In this document: positions 52,176-61,529 of the stretch, in pieces
Layout: each line of letters opens with the position of its first letter
Numbering within the stretch: the first letter of the stretch is position 1
Assembly (NCBI GenBank): GCA_946533175.1
Contig: CAMNBS010000001.1
Span: forward strand, 38,371 to 102,370
DNA: 64,000 nt
Source of the DNA: an uncultured Clostridia bacterium
GTDB taxonomy: Bacteria; Bacillota_I; Bacilli_A; RF39; UBA660
Reading direction: 5' to 3'
The notes under the pieces: model-generated
The model's input: the letters and a program-made list of their open reading frames with translations, nothing else
Database searches by the model: none
What the model was told of the DNA's origin: nothing
Translations under genes and position numbers: made by a program

Positions 52176-53288
52176 TTACTTCATACTCCTTTTAATTAAA
52201 TAGTTTTGTATTAATGTACAAACATTCGATGCAATCCAATAAATATTTAGTGCTGAACTCATAAATATCGACATAACAATAATCATTATTGTAAAAACAT
52301 TCATCATTGTCTTTGTTTGCTTCATCATATCATTATTTGCTGTATTATTATTTTGAGTATTTTTAAAAGAATAAAAAGTAGTTACTGCAACAAGAAGAGT
52401 TAAAACAATATAAAACCAATTGCCGTTTCCAATACCTATTCTCGGAGTCATTCCTAAATGAAGAGATAAAAGTTTTTCTTCAAAAATTGCTGGTACTCGA
52501 TTTATAGCATCTAAAAAAGCAATGAATAAAGGTAATTGTAAAAGAGCTGGTAAGCATCCTGATATAGGATTAATATCATATTTTTTATAAAGCATCATCT
52601 TTTCTTGAGCTTGTGCCATCGCTATTTCACGATCATTTTTATCTTTTCCTTCGTATTTTTTATCAATTCGATCCATTTCCGGTTGAATTTGTTTCATTTT
52701 TTCAGATTGCATAGTTGATTTTCTAGTTAAAGGAAACACTATTAAACGTATTAAAATAGTTGTAATAATTAATCCAATACCAAAATTACCAGTAAGTTTT
52801 CCAAAAAACAATATTACCCATGCAAGAGGTCTTACAAAGATATTTGTCCATAATCCTTCATATTTTCCGGATATGGTAAATTCTTTACAAGTATCTGTAT
52901 CTTCCTTGGCAACTTCATTCGTATTTTCTTCATTTTCTTTCTTTTCTTCGGTTTGTTTGGTTTCATTTTTTTTAGATTCATCTTGCTTTTTAGATTCTGA
53001 TACTTCTTTTTCCTCATTAGAATCATCAGCTTCTATTTGCTCTTCTTTTTCTTCTTGATAATCTTTACAAGAACAATATGGCAATTCACTTAAATCATAA
53101 CCGTTAGCTTCATAAAGCATTATTGTTTCTTCATCAGTTGGGCGACATAAAATATTTTCTGTTAAACTTTGCCCAGTTGTCTTATTAATTACTGTCTTAC
53201 CATCATCACCTTTGATATAAGTGGTGCATCCTGTTGTTCCTAATAATAAAACAATACTTAACAATGTATATTTAATTTGTTTCTTCAT
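52176..53288 (-). CDS. yidC: Membrane insertase YidC (SpoIIIJ type) with charged extracellular linker
   Basis: 370 aa. Lipoprotein signal ending LGTTGC (Cys21), then five TMs from about 148 with GIGLIITTILIRLIVFPLTR and the conserved groove Arg. Between residues about 78 and 132 lies a Glu/Lys-rich stretch (EEKEEQIEADDSNEEKEVSE and onward), much longer than in Bacillus SpoIIIJ, presumably outside the membrane. It inserts membrane proteins with or without SecYEG. It overlaps rnpA by 17 bases. Confidence 0.93.
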   Translation of the reverse strand: MKKQIKYTLLSIVLLLGTTGCTTYIKGDDGKTVINKTTGQSLTENILCRPTDEETIMLYEANGYDLSELPYCSCKDYQEEKEEQIEADDSNEEKEVSESKKQDESKKNETKQTEEKKENEENTNEVAKEDTDTCKEFTISGKYEGLWTNIFVRPLAWVILFFGKLTGNFGIGLIITTILIRLIVFPLTRKSTMQSEKMKQIQPEMDRIDKKYEGKDKNDREIAMAQAQEKMMLYKKYDINPISGCLPALLQLPLFIAFLDAINRVPAIFEEKLLSLHLGMTPRIGIGNGNWFYIVLTLLVAVTTFYSFKNTQNNNTANNDMMKQTKTMMNVFTIMIIVMSIFMSSALNIYWIASNVCTLIQNYLIKRSMK

Positions 53289-53631
53289 TTTCTTGTTCCT
53301 TTTCTTTATTAATTTTTTGCATTAAATACATAAAGCTATCATTAATATCACTAAATTTTAACTCTATGCATCCTTTCTTCATTATTATAATATAATCTTT
53401 ATTATTTGAATAGTACTTTTTATTATTATCACAAATATTTCTTATTACTCTTTTATAATAATTTCTAGTTACAGCATTACCAATTTTTTTACCAACGGAT
53501 ACTCCAAAACGATTTTTTCTAAATGTATTATTCATATAGTAAATAATAAAATCTTTATTTTGAACATACTTTCCATTTTGAATAATATTATCAAATTCAC
53601 GATTGTTTTTAACAACATCTTCTTTTTTCAT
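53272..53631 (-). CDS. rnpA: Ribonuclease P protein component
   Basis: 119 aa. The RNR motif region FGVSVGKKIGNAVTRNYYKR is intact; it helps RNase P RNA bind pre-tRNA. The start is the ATG at 53631 (MKKEDVVKNN), with GGGAG 5 bases upstream, rather than the longer frame that begins before the SD. Between rpmH and yidC as usual. Confidence 0.95.
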   Translation of the reverse strand: MKKEDVVKNNREFDNIIQNGKYVQNKDFIIYYMNNTFRKNRFGVSVGKKIGNAVTRNYYKRVIRNICDNNKKYYSNNKDYIIIMKKGCIELKFSDINDSFMYLMQKINKEKEQENEETN

Positions 53632-53669
53632 AACTTCTCCCGATGGAACAAAAAGAACCACATATGTGG

Positions 53670-53795
53670 CTATTTTCTAATTAATTCTTTACGACCTTTT
53701 TTTCTACGACTATTCATAATCTTACTTTTCATACGAGCAAAAAAACCATGCTTTTTAGCTCTTCTTCTATTATTTGGTTGATAAGTTCTTTTCAT
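53670..53795 (-). CDS. rpmH: 50S ribosomal protein L34
   Basis: 41 aa, a few residues shorter than the usual 44. MKRTYQPNNRRRAKKHGFFA is unmistakable L34. Start ATG at 53795 with GGAGGTGG upstream; longer frames are wrong. First gene of the rpmH-rnpA-yidC-khpB run. Confidence 0.97.
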   Translation of the reverse strand: MKRTYQPNNRRRAKKHGFFARMKSKIMNSRRKKGRKELIRK

Positions 53796-53828
53796 CAATT
53801 CCACCTCCATAAATACAAAATCTACACT

Positions 53829-53858
53829 ATTATAATAAACTTTTTCTAGATTTGTCAA
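53829..53858 (-). promoter_or_regulatory. rpmH promoter
   Basis: TTGACA (53853-53858), 18-bp spacer, TATAAT (53829-53834) on the minus strand. Confidence 0.85.
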
Positions 53859-53874
53859 ATGTTTTTATTAAAAA

Positions 53875-54831
53875 TTATCCCCTCATAATTACATAAGTGT
53901 AATACATTAAGAAAACCATTAAAAACATAATTCCTTCTTTTTTGCTAATTTTTCGGTCATTTAATGTAAATACAAATAATAAAATAGCACTTATAAGCAT
54001 CGCAATAATATCAATATAATTAAAATTAATTTGATTTATTCCACCAAAAATGGCCACAGGAAGTCCTAAAACTAATCCTATATTAAAAATATTACTTCCT
54101 ACAACATTTCCAATTGCTAAATCAGATTCTCCTTTTTTAGCAGCAACTACTGAAGTAACTAATTCAGGAAGAGAAGTTCCCAAAGCAATAATTGTTAAAC
54201 TAATCATTTTTTCACTAACATTTAAGCTTTTGGCAATACTAGATGCTTGATTGACTACTAAATCACTTCCTAAGACAATCATGGCAATTCCTAAAACAGT
54301 AAATATTATAGCTTTTAATAATGTCATTTTGGCTTTTTCTTCATTATCTCTTTTCTTATCTTTAATACATACTGATACTAAATAGTAAACAAATACTGTA
54401 AAGAATAATAGTAAAATGATTCCATCACTTCTAGTAAAATTATTCGCTATATCGGCATTGAAAAAACTATTAGAAACCAATACACCAAATAATGTTGTAA
54501 TTAATAAAAGAATCGGTAATTCTTTTTTTACAGTATTCTCCTTAACCACTAATACGCCAAATAATGAGCTTACTCCTAAAATCAATAAAATGTTCAATAT
54601 ATTACTTCCTATTACGTTTCCTAAAACAATATCATAATTACCAGACATAATAGATTTTAGGCTAACTGCAAACTCTGGTGCAGATGTACCAAAAGCAACA
54701 ATAGTTAAACCAATAACTATTTTAGGAATTTTAAAATTCGTTGCGGTACTACTAGCGCCATCTACAAAAAAATCAGCCCCTTTAATTAAAATAACAAACC
54801 CCACAATTAATAATAAAATTTGTAATAACAT
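53875..54831 (-). CDS. CaCA-family sodium/calcium antiporter (YrbG-like)
   Basis: 318 aa with about ten TMs arranged as two inverted repeats, each with the alpha motif: VAFGTSAPEFAVS (first half) and IALGTSLPELVTS (second half), plus GNVIGSNILNILLILG and GNVVGSNIFNIGLVLG. It probably exports Ca2+ in exchange for Na+ or H+. It lies between oriC and rpmH; no promoter was clearly seen, and part of the origin is directly upstream. Confidence 0.9.
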   Translation of the reverse strand: MLLQILLLIVGFVILIKGADFFVDGASSTATNFKIPKIVIGLTIVAFGTSAPEFAVSLKSIMSGNYDIVLGNVIGSNILNILLILGVSSLFGVLVVKENTVKKELPILLLITTLFGVLVSNSFFNADIANNFTRSDGIILLLFFTVFVYYLVSVCIKDKKRDNEEKAKMTLLKAIIFTVLGIAMIVLGSDLVVNQASSIAKSLNVSEKMISLTIIALGTSLPELVTSVVAAKKGESDLAIGNVVGSNIFNIGLVLGLPVAIFGGINQINFNYIDIIAMLISAILLFVFTLNDRKISKKEGIMFLMVFLMYYTYVIMRG

Positions 54832-54889
54832 ATTTTATCTCCTTTTATATAAATATTATATTATTTAACCTAATAAAATACAAGATAAA

Positions 54890-55120
54890 ATATTACTTAT
54901 ACACACTTTTCCACCAAATGTTTAAAACTATTTTTTGACAGTGAATAAAATATTTTTATAATTGTGGAAAACTTACATATTTATTGTTATTTCATCATTT
55001 ATTTGTGCATAACTTTGTGGATAACATGTTTATAACTTATATTAGACATTTTTATCTTTCTTTTTTGCACAAAATCGTTTAAAATATTCTTATCAAATTA
55101 CTTATAGGGAGGTGAGGTAA
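54890..55120. other. oriC, part 1: DnaA-box cluster upstream of dnaA
   Basis: AT-rich intergenic DNA with DnaA boxes matching TTWTNCACA: TGTGGAAAA (54963-54971), TGTGCATAA (55004-55012), perfect TGTGGATAA (55016-55024), TTTTGCACA (55063-55071), plus a one-mismatch TTTTCCACC (54907-54915). The strand bias of genes flips here, supporting the replication origin. It also carries the dnaA 5' region. Confidence 0.85.
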
Positions 55121-56482
55121 ATGAACAATGACCTTTTATGGTCAAAAGTCTTAAATAAAATCCAAACCGAAGTTAATTCAATTGTTTTTAAAACATGGTT
55201 TAAAGAAACAAAACTTTATACCATCGAGAATAATATTGCTACTATAATTGTTCCAATGGAAATACATAGAAAACGTCTTTTGGACACTTATAAAGATTTA
55301 ATTACCGGAGCTTTACTTGAAATAACCAATGTAATATATGATATTAATATTTTATTGGAGGATGAAATAATTATTAACAAAGAAGTGGATATTTCTATTC
55401 CAAAGAAAGAAGAAACAATTACTTTTAAGCACGCTTCTAATCTTATTAAATCATATAATTTTGAAAACTTTGTTGTTGGAAATAGTAATAAACTTGCCCA
55501 TGCATCAGCTCTAGCGGTTGCTGAAGCTCCAGGTCAAACATATAATCCACTTTTTTTATATGGAAGTAGTGGGCTTGGAAAAACCCATTTAATGCATGCG
55601 ATTGGTAATTATATTGAAGAAAACAGTAATAAAAAAGTATTATATGTTTCATCACAACAATTTATTGATGATTTTTCTAAAATAAGTAGAAGAGATGATA
55701 ATAACAAAACTAATTATGATTATGCCGATTATTTTAAAAATAAGTATCGTTCATTAGATGTTTTAATTATTGATGATATACAATTTCTCGCAACGAAACC
55801 TAAAACACAAGAAGAATTTTTTCATACTTTTAATATACTATATAATGATAATAAACAAATTATTATATCAAGCGATCGCTCACCAAATGATTTGAAATTA
55901 TTAGAAGAACGTTTAAAAACAAGATTCTGTTGGGGATTAACAGTAGATATTTATCCTCCAGAATTTGAATTAAGGAAAAACATTTTAAAGAAAAAAATTC
56001 AAGGTGCTAATATTCATCAAAAAATACCTGATGATGTTATTGAATATATTGCCTCTAATATGACTAGCGATGTAAGAAATTTGGAAGGCGCTATTAATAG
56101 GTTAATGGCTTATTCATTAATGATGGGATATAATGAAATCAATTTACCAATGGCTGTTGATGCTTTAAAAGATACTATTAATAAAGGAACAAGTGAAAAG
56201 ACTAATATATTAAAAGTCCAAAAAGCTGTTGCCGATTATTTTCAAATCTCTGTTGATGATTTAAAAAGTAAAAAAAGAAGTGCTTCAATTGCTTTTCCTA
56301 GACAGATAGCAATGTATTTATCTAGAACAATTTTAAATGAATCATTTGAGCGTATTGGACTTGAATTTGGAGGAAAAGACCATTCTACGGTAATGCATTC
56401 ATGCGATAAGATAAAAGGGGAAATAAATAATAATATGGAAATAAAAAATTCAGTTGAAAAAATTAAAGAAAGTATTCTATAA
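55121..56482 (+). CDS. dnaA: Chromosomal replication initiator DnaA
   Basis: 453 aa. Domain I (1-80), linker, AAA+ domain III with GSSGLGKTH and LIIDDIQFLA, and domain IV with the DnaA signature GGKDHSTVMHSCDKI. Binds the boxes on both sides of this gene and opens oriC. SD GGGAGGTGAGG precedes the ATG. Confidence 0.98.
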   Translation: MNNDLLWSKVLNKIQTEVNSIVFKTWFKETKLYTIENNIATIIVPMEIHRKRLLDTYKDLITGALLEITNVIYDINILLEDEIIINKEVDISIPKKEETITFKHASNLIKSYNFENFVVGNSNKLAHASALAVAEAPGQTYNPLFLYGSSGLGKTHLMHAIGNYIEENSNKKVLYVSSQQFIDDFSKISRRDDNNKTNYDYADYFKNKYRSLDVLIIDDIQFLATKPKTQEEFFHTFNILYNDNKQIIISSDRSPNDLKLLEERLKTRFCWGLTVDIYPPEFELRKNILKKKIQGANIHQKIPDDVIEYIASNMTSDVRNLEGAINRLMAYSLMMGYNEINLPMAVDALKDTINKGTSEKTNILKVQKAVADYFQISVDDLKSKKRSASIAFPRQIAMYLSRTILNESFERIGLEFGGKDHSTVMHSCDKIKGEINNNMEIKNSVEKIKESIL

Positions 56483-56517
56483 TGTTAATAAAAAAAGAAT
56501 TAAAGTGAATAACATAT

Positions 56518-56595
56518 GACTTATCCACATCTATAAAAATCTTATTTTGAAATAATATTAACATATATGCTTTTTATCCACATATTTCCACATTG
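56518..56595. other. oriC, part 2: DnaA boxes between dnaA and dnaN
   Basis: Two perfect TTATCCACA boxes (56521-56529, 56574-56582) and one near match ATTTCCACA (56584-56592), followed by a very AT-rich stretch before dnaN that could be the unwinding element. With part 1 this forms a bipartite origin as in Bacillus. Confidence 0.85.
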
Positions 56596-56634
56596 TTATT
56601 ATAATTATTAAAATAAAGAAAGAAGGAATTATAA

Positions 56635-57750
56635 ATGAAAATTATTATAAAAAAAGAATTATTATTAGAAAATTTAAATAAAGTTAGTAAAGCTTTATCT
56701 ACTAAAAATTTAGTTCCAGCTTTAGCTGGTATTAAATTTGATTTAAATGAGAAAGGATTAACATTAACAGCAAGTGATAATGATATAACTATTAAAACCT
56801 TTATTCCAAAAACTAATGATATGACAATTGATGAAGAAGGAAGTATTATTATTCAAGGAAGATATATTTTAGATATTGTTAGAAAAATACCAGATAATCA
56901 AATAAATTTGGAAGTATTTGATGAAACTAAAATAATTATTTCCACAAATAATAGTGAATATAATTTAAATGGAATTAATAAAAGGGATTATCCTAATATA
57001 AATTTAGAAGAAAACAAAAATCCAATTATTTTAGATGGTAAAAGTTTTAAAACTATGATTAATCAAACTGCCTTTGCTACAAGTCAAGATGAGTCTCGTC
57101 CTCAATTAACAGGTATTAATTTTAAAATTGTTGGAGATGAATTGGAATGTAATGCTACTGATTCTTATCGATTAGCTCGTAAATTGATTAAATTAAATCA
57201 AAATAGTGAGGAAACATTTAATATAGTTGTACCAAGTAAAAATTTACAAGAATTTGCAAAAATAATTGATGATGATAGTGTTGAATTACATATTTTTAAT
57301 AACAAAATACTATTAAAAAATAATAATACCTATATTCAAAGTCGTTTAATTAACGGAAGTTATCCTAATACTGCCAACTTATTACCTAATGAAAGTATTC
57401 TTAAAATAAATGTAAATATAAATGATTTATATAATGTAATAGATCGTGTAAGTATTTTAACAAGTGATAAGGAAAAGAATATTGTTACTTTAGAAACAGA
57501 AGGAAATACTTTAATAATGCGATCAAGTAGTCTTGAAATTGGTCGAGTAGAAGAAAAAATGCCAATTACAAAAAATAATGAAGAAGAAATAAGAATATCA
57601 TTTAGTGCAAAATATATGATGGAAGCATTAAAAGTTTTTGATGGGGAAGAGGCAACAATTACTTTTGTAGGCGAAGTAAATCCAATTATTATTCAAGATA
57701 ATAAAGATGAAAAGTTAATACAATTAGTTTTACCAATAAGAACTTATTAA
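56635..57750 (+). CDS. dnaN: DNA polymerase III beta sliding clamp
   Basis: 371 aa, three clamp domains. Typical segments are LVPALAGIKFDL, FATSQDESRPQLTGINF and, at the C-terminus, the ILPIRTY-like end LVLPIRTY. Preceded by AGAAGGA. It follows dnaA after the second DnaA-box cluster and has its own terminator. Confidence 0.97.
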   Translation: MKIIIKKELLLENLNKVSKALSTKNLVPALAGIKFDLNEKGLTLTASDNDITIKTFIPKTNDMTIDEEGSIIIQGRYILDIVRKIPDNQINLEVFDETKIIISTNNSEYNLNGINKRDYPNINLEENKNPIILDGKSFKTMINQTAFATSQDESRPQLTGINFKIVGDELECNATDSYRLARKLIKLNQNSEETFNIVVPSKNLQEFAKIIDDDSVELHIFNNKILLKNNNTYIQSRLINGSYPNTANLLPNESILKINVNINDLYNVIDRVSILTSDKEKNIVTLETEGNTLIMRSSSLEIGRVEEKMPITKNNEEEIRISFSAKYMMEALKVFDGEEATITFVGEVNPIIIQDNKDEKLIQLVLPIRTY

Positions 57751-57759
57751 ATAAGAGAT

Positions 57760-57792
57760 TAAAAAGTGGTTAAATATCCACTTTTTTTGTGG
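57760..57792 (+). terminator. Terminator of dnaN
   Basis: AAAAAGTGG-N8-CCACTTTTTTT right after the dnaN stop. Confidence 0.85.
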
Positions 57793-57898
57793 AAAAAAGA
57801 ATTTTTAATTTACAATTGACAAATTTCGACATTATTTGACATTTTTAATTACTATTATATTGGGCATTCACTTTGGTGAAGAGAAGGGAGGTTATTGG

Positions 57899-58342
57899 AT
57901 GGATTCTTATGAAATTAATAAGGATACTTGTGCTATTGTAAGTTTAAATAGTAACGTAACAAAAATTGTTGAAAAAGAAGATGATTATTTTATTAATAAG
58001 AATAGTTATGAAGTAATGGAAGATAGTTGTCAGTATTATGGTAGTTCATGTGAAGGAAGAATGAAGGGAACGAAAATGATTCTTGGTAGTAATTATAAAG
58101 TACCAATAATAATTGAAGAAAGTAATGAAATAATCTTTTTTCCTACTGAATCACCTACATCTGAAAGTTGTATTTGGCTATCGCTAAATCATATTAAGAT
58201 GTTTGAAAAAAGCAATGGTATGACAAAAGTTACTTTTGATTCTGGTAAAACAATGATTATCAAAATGTCTCCATCAGCATTTGAAATGCAATTATTACGA
58301 GCTAATAGACTTGGATCAATTATGCGCAAAAGAAAAGAATAG
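57899..58342 (+). CDS. ComK-family transcription regulator
   Basis: 147 aa. The pattern SYEINKDTCAIV, DSCQYYGSSCEGRMKGT, PIIIEESNEIIFFPTESPT, CIWLSLNHI and VTFDSGKTM follows Bacillus ComK closely in order and spacing, but the C-terminal activation tail (about 45 residues) is missing. ComK activates the DNA-uptake genes in Bacillus; the regulon here is unknown. The start at 57899 has AAGGGAGG 7 bases upstream. Two TTGACA hexamers (57816, 57836) lie upstream. It replaces the usual S4-domain gene between dnaN and recF. Confidence 0.85.
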   Translation: MDSYEINKDTCAIVSLNSNVTKIVEKEDDYFINKNSYEVMEDSCQYYGSSCEGRMKGTKMILGSNYKVPIIIEESNEIIFFPTESPTSESCIWLSLNHIKMFEKSNGMTKVTFDSGKTMIIKMSPSAFEMQLLRANRLGSIMRKRKE

Positions 58343-58395
58343 TATTTATTTTTTAATTAGACGTTAAATTTCTTTAAAATCCCCTTAATTTGTGT

Positions 58396-58401
58396 TATAA
58401 T
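58396..58401 (+). promoter_or_regulatory. Extended -10 promoter of recF-gyrB-gyrA
   Basis: TGT followed by TATAAT (58396-58401), an extended -10, with only a poor -35 (TTTAAA near 58373). About 60 bases of leader follow before recF. Confidence 0.55.
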
Positions 58402-58466
58402 TAACTAGTAATGTGGGTATACGTGTTTTTTAAAAAACAATTTTGAGCCTATTTTAGAGGTGTATT

Positions 58467-59600
58467 TTGAAAATTGAACGATTAAAATTAACTAATTTTA
58501 GAAATTATGCTAATTTAGAATTAGAATTTAATCCTAAAATTAATATTTTTATTGGCGATAATGGTCAGGGGAAAACTAATATTCTTGAAAGTATTTATAT
58601 TTTATCTCTAACTAAAACCAATCGTCAATGTCAAGAAGATGAACTGATTAAGTTTAATGAAGAAATAACTATGATTGAGGGGATTATAAAAAATGATACC
58701 TTAATAAAGAAAAAGAAAGTGGCTATTTCTAAAAAGAAAAAACAATTATTTATTAATAATAAAGAAATACATCGTAATAGAGATTATATTAAGGATTTTT
58801 CCATTATTTCTTTTACACCAAATGATCTTGAAATAGTAAAAGGATCTCCTAATATTAGGCGAAATATGATGAACATTGACATAAGCCAATTACATAATAA
58901 TTACATTACCTTTCTAAATGAATATAACAAAATAATTAAAATTCGTAATGATTACTTAAAAAAAATGAATTTGAATGGTAATAGTGATATAAGATATCTT
59001 GAGGTTGTCAATAAAAGTCTAATTGAAAAGGCTACTAAAATTTATGAATATCGTTTTTCATTTATTGAAAAAATTAATGAATATTTGCCAATAATTTACA
59101 AAAAAATAACAGGATTATCTAATTTACATATTGAATTTAATAATAGTATTGGACTTGAAAAGTTTGATTCCTTTGAAATAGAAAATGTATTTCAAAAGAA
59201 ATTAAAAAAGAATTTTAATGCCGAACTTATGCAAGGAATGACATTAACTGGTCCTCATAGAGATGATTTTTCCTTTATATTAAATGATATGGATATGAAA
59301 TCATATGCATCGCAAGGACAACAACGAATGGCTGTTATTGCACTTAAAATTAGCGAAATATATTTATTTAAGGAAATATTAGGTGAATTTCCTGTTTTAC
59401 TTCTTGATGATATTTTTAGTGAAATAGATATGAAGAAGAGAAATAAAATTATTAAATTTTTTAAAGATGATATTCAAATTATTATTACAACAACAGATAT
59501 TAATGATATAAATAATGAATTGTTGAAAAATTCTGTTATTTATACAGTAAAAAATAGTAAATTAACACGAAAGGGTAGGATAAAATATGGAAGAGAATAA
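58467..59600 (+). CDS. recF: DNA replication and repair protein RecF
   Basis: 377 aa. SMC-like ATPase with Walker A GDNGQGKTN, LTGPHRDDFSF, signature SQGQQRMAVIALK and Walker B LLLDDIFSEID. Loads RecA on gapped DNA. It starts with TTG at 58467 with AGAGGTG 4 bases upstream; no ATG fits. It overlaps gyrB by 14 bases. Confidence 0.95.
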   Translation: MKIERLKLTNFRNYANLELEFNPKINIFIGDNGQGKTNILESIYILSLTKTNRQCQEDELIKFNEEITMIEGIIKNDTLIKKKKVAISKKKKQLFINNKEIHRNRDYIKDFSIISFTPNDLEIVKGSPNIRRNMMNIDISQLHNNYITFLNEYNKIIKIRNDYLKKMNLNGNSDIRYLEVVNKSLIEKATKIYEYRFSFIEKINEYLPIIYKKITGLSNLHIEFNNSIGLEKFDSFEIENVFQKKLKKNFNAELMQGMTLTGPHRDDFSFILNDMDMKSYASQGQQRMAVIALKISEIYLFKEILGEFPVLLLDDIFSEIDMKKRNKIIKFFKDDIQIIITTTDINDINNELLKNSVIYTVKNSKLTRKGRIKYGRE

Positions 59601-61521
59601 AGTAACAAATAATTATGATTCATCAGCAATACAAGTATTAGAAGGCTTAGAGGCAGTAAGAAAACGTCCTGGTATGTATATAGGGACTACTGATGTTAAA
59701 GGCTTACATCATTTAGTATGGGAAATTGTTGATAATTCAATTGATGAGGCCTTAGCAGGATTTTGTAAAAATATTGAAATAGTTATTAATAAAGATAATT
59801 CTGTTACAGTTAAGGATGATGGACGTGGAATTCCGGTAGATATTCATCCAAAAACGGGTAAATCAACTGTCGAAACAGTATATACTGTCTTACATGCCGG
59901 TGGTAAGTTTGGTGGTGGCGGATATAAAGTATCTGGTGGTTTACACGGAGTAGGAGCGAGTGTAGTTAATGCCTTATCTAGTTGGGTAGAAGTTACTGTC
60001 TATAAAAATGGAAAAGTATATTTCATACGTTTCGAAAATGGAGGACATACAAAAGAACCATTAAAGGTTATAGGTGAATGTGATGTTAATAGGACAGGAA
60101 CAAGTGTAACATTCAAACCAGATTCATCAATATTTGATAGTGATATATATGATTATGAAACGTTAAAAGTTAGGGTACGTGAATTAGCTTTCTTAAATAG
60201 AGGTTTATCATTAACCTTAAGAGATGATCGTGATGAAAAAGATACTCAAGGTGATAAGTTTGTTTATGAAGGGGGAATAAGCGAGTACGTAAGATTTATT
60301 AATCGCGGAAAAAATCCTATTCATAATGATATTATTCATTTACAAGGTGAAGATGAGGGTGTCTTTTTTGAAGTAGCTATGCAATATACTGATGGTTATA
60401 ATGATAATATTTACTCTTTTGTTAATAATATCAATACTCATGATGGTGGAACGCATGAAGAAGGAGTAAGAAGGGCTTTAACACGAGTAATAAATAATTA
60501 TGCCCGTAAATCTTCAATGCTAAAGGAGAAAGATGAAGCATTAACAGGTGATGATGTTAAAGAAGGTTTAACAATGATTATTTCTTGTAAACATCCAAAT
60601 CCTCAATTTGAAGGTCAAACAAAAGGAAGACTTGGTAATTCTGAAGTAAGAAGGTTGGCTGATAAAGTATTCTCTGATGGTTTTGAAAGATTTTTAATGG
60701 AAAATCCTGAAGATGCTCGAACAATTGTTAATAAAGCAATGTTAGCATGTCGAGCAAGAAATGCTGCGAAAAAAGCTCGTGAAATAACACGAAAAAGTGA
60801 TTTAGCAATGACTAGTTTCTTTGGTAAATTATCTGATTGTAAGAGTAAAGATCCAAAAGTATCTGAAATATTTATTGTCGAGGGAGATTCAGCTGGTGGA
60901 AGCGCTAAAAAAGGACGAGATTCAATGACCCAAGCTATTCTTCCTTTAAGAGGAAAAATATTAAACGTTGAAAAAGCACGTTTAGATAAAGCTTTAGGAA
61001 ATGAAGAAATTAGAACTATTATCACGGCTTTTGGAACCGGGATTGGTGATGAGTTTGATTTGTCTAAGTTAAGGTATGATAAAATTATTATTATGACCGA
61101 TGCCGATGTAGACGGATCACATATAAGAGTATTACTTTTAACGTTATTTTATCGCTTTTTTAGACCAATTGTTGAAGCAGGTCATGTGTATGCTGCACAA
61201 CCTCCTTTGTTTAGAATTATGCATGGTAAAACGCGTAAATACGTTTTAACAGATGAGGATAAGGAAGAATATTTGAATAACTTAGATCCAGCTGTACGTG
61301 CTAAAGCTGAAATTGCCAGAATGAAAGGATTAGGAGAAATGGATGATGATGAACTTAATGAAACAACAATGGATATTAATAAAAGAGTTCTTCGTAAAAT
61401 AACCGTTTCTGATTGTGTGGCAGCTGATGCTATGTTTAATCGCTTAATGGGCGAAGAAGTAGAGCCTCGTCGTGAATTTATTGAAGAAAATGCAATTTAT
61501 GTTAAGAATTTGGATATATAG
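59587..61521 (+). CDS. gyrB: DNA gyrase subunit B
   Basis: 644 aa. GHKL ATPase (DNSIDEALAG, DDGRGIPV, GGLHGVGASVVNALS), transducer, and TOPRIM with EGDSAGGSAKKGRD and DADVDGSHI. ATPase half of gyrase. Overlaps recF and is followed 8 bases later by gyrA. Confidence 0.97.
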   Translation: MEENKVTNNYDSSAIQVLEGLEAVRKRPGMYIGTTDVKGLHHLVWEIVDNSIDEALAGFCKNIEIVINKDNSVTVKDDGRGIPVDIHPKTGKSTVETVYTVLHAGGKFGGGGYKVSGGLHGVGASVVNALSSWVEVTVYKNGKVYFIRFENGGHTKEPLKVIGECDVNRTGTSVTFKPDSSIFDSDIYDYETLKVRVRELAFLNRGLSLTLRDDRDEKDTQGDKFVYEGGISEYVRFINRGKNPIHNDIIHLQGEDEGVFFEVAMQYTDGYNDNIYSFVNNINTHDGGTHEEGVRRALTRVINNYARKSSMLKEKDEALTGDDVKEGLTMIISCKHPNPQFEGQTKGRLGNSEVRRLADKVFSDGFERFLMENPEDARTIVNKAMLACRARNAAKKAREITRKSDLAMTSFFGKLSDCKSKDPKVSEIFIVEGDSAGGSAKKGRDSMTQAILPLRGKILNVEKARLDKALGNEEIRTIITAFGTGIGDEFDLSKLRYDKIIIMTDADVDGSHIRVLLLTLFYRFFRPIVEAGHVYAAQPPLFRIMHGKTRKYVLTDEDKEEYLNNLDPAVRAKAEIARMKGLGEMDDDELNETTMDINKRVLRKITVSDCVAADAMFNRLMGEEVEPRREFIEENAIYVKNLDI

Positions 61522-61529
61522 GAGGTAAC

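Noticed and set aside
60615..61025. 136-codon minus-strand frame opposite gyrB
   Set aside because: Shadow of the conserved TOPRIM region; no SD or promoter.
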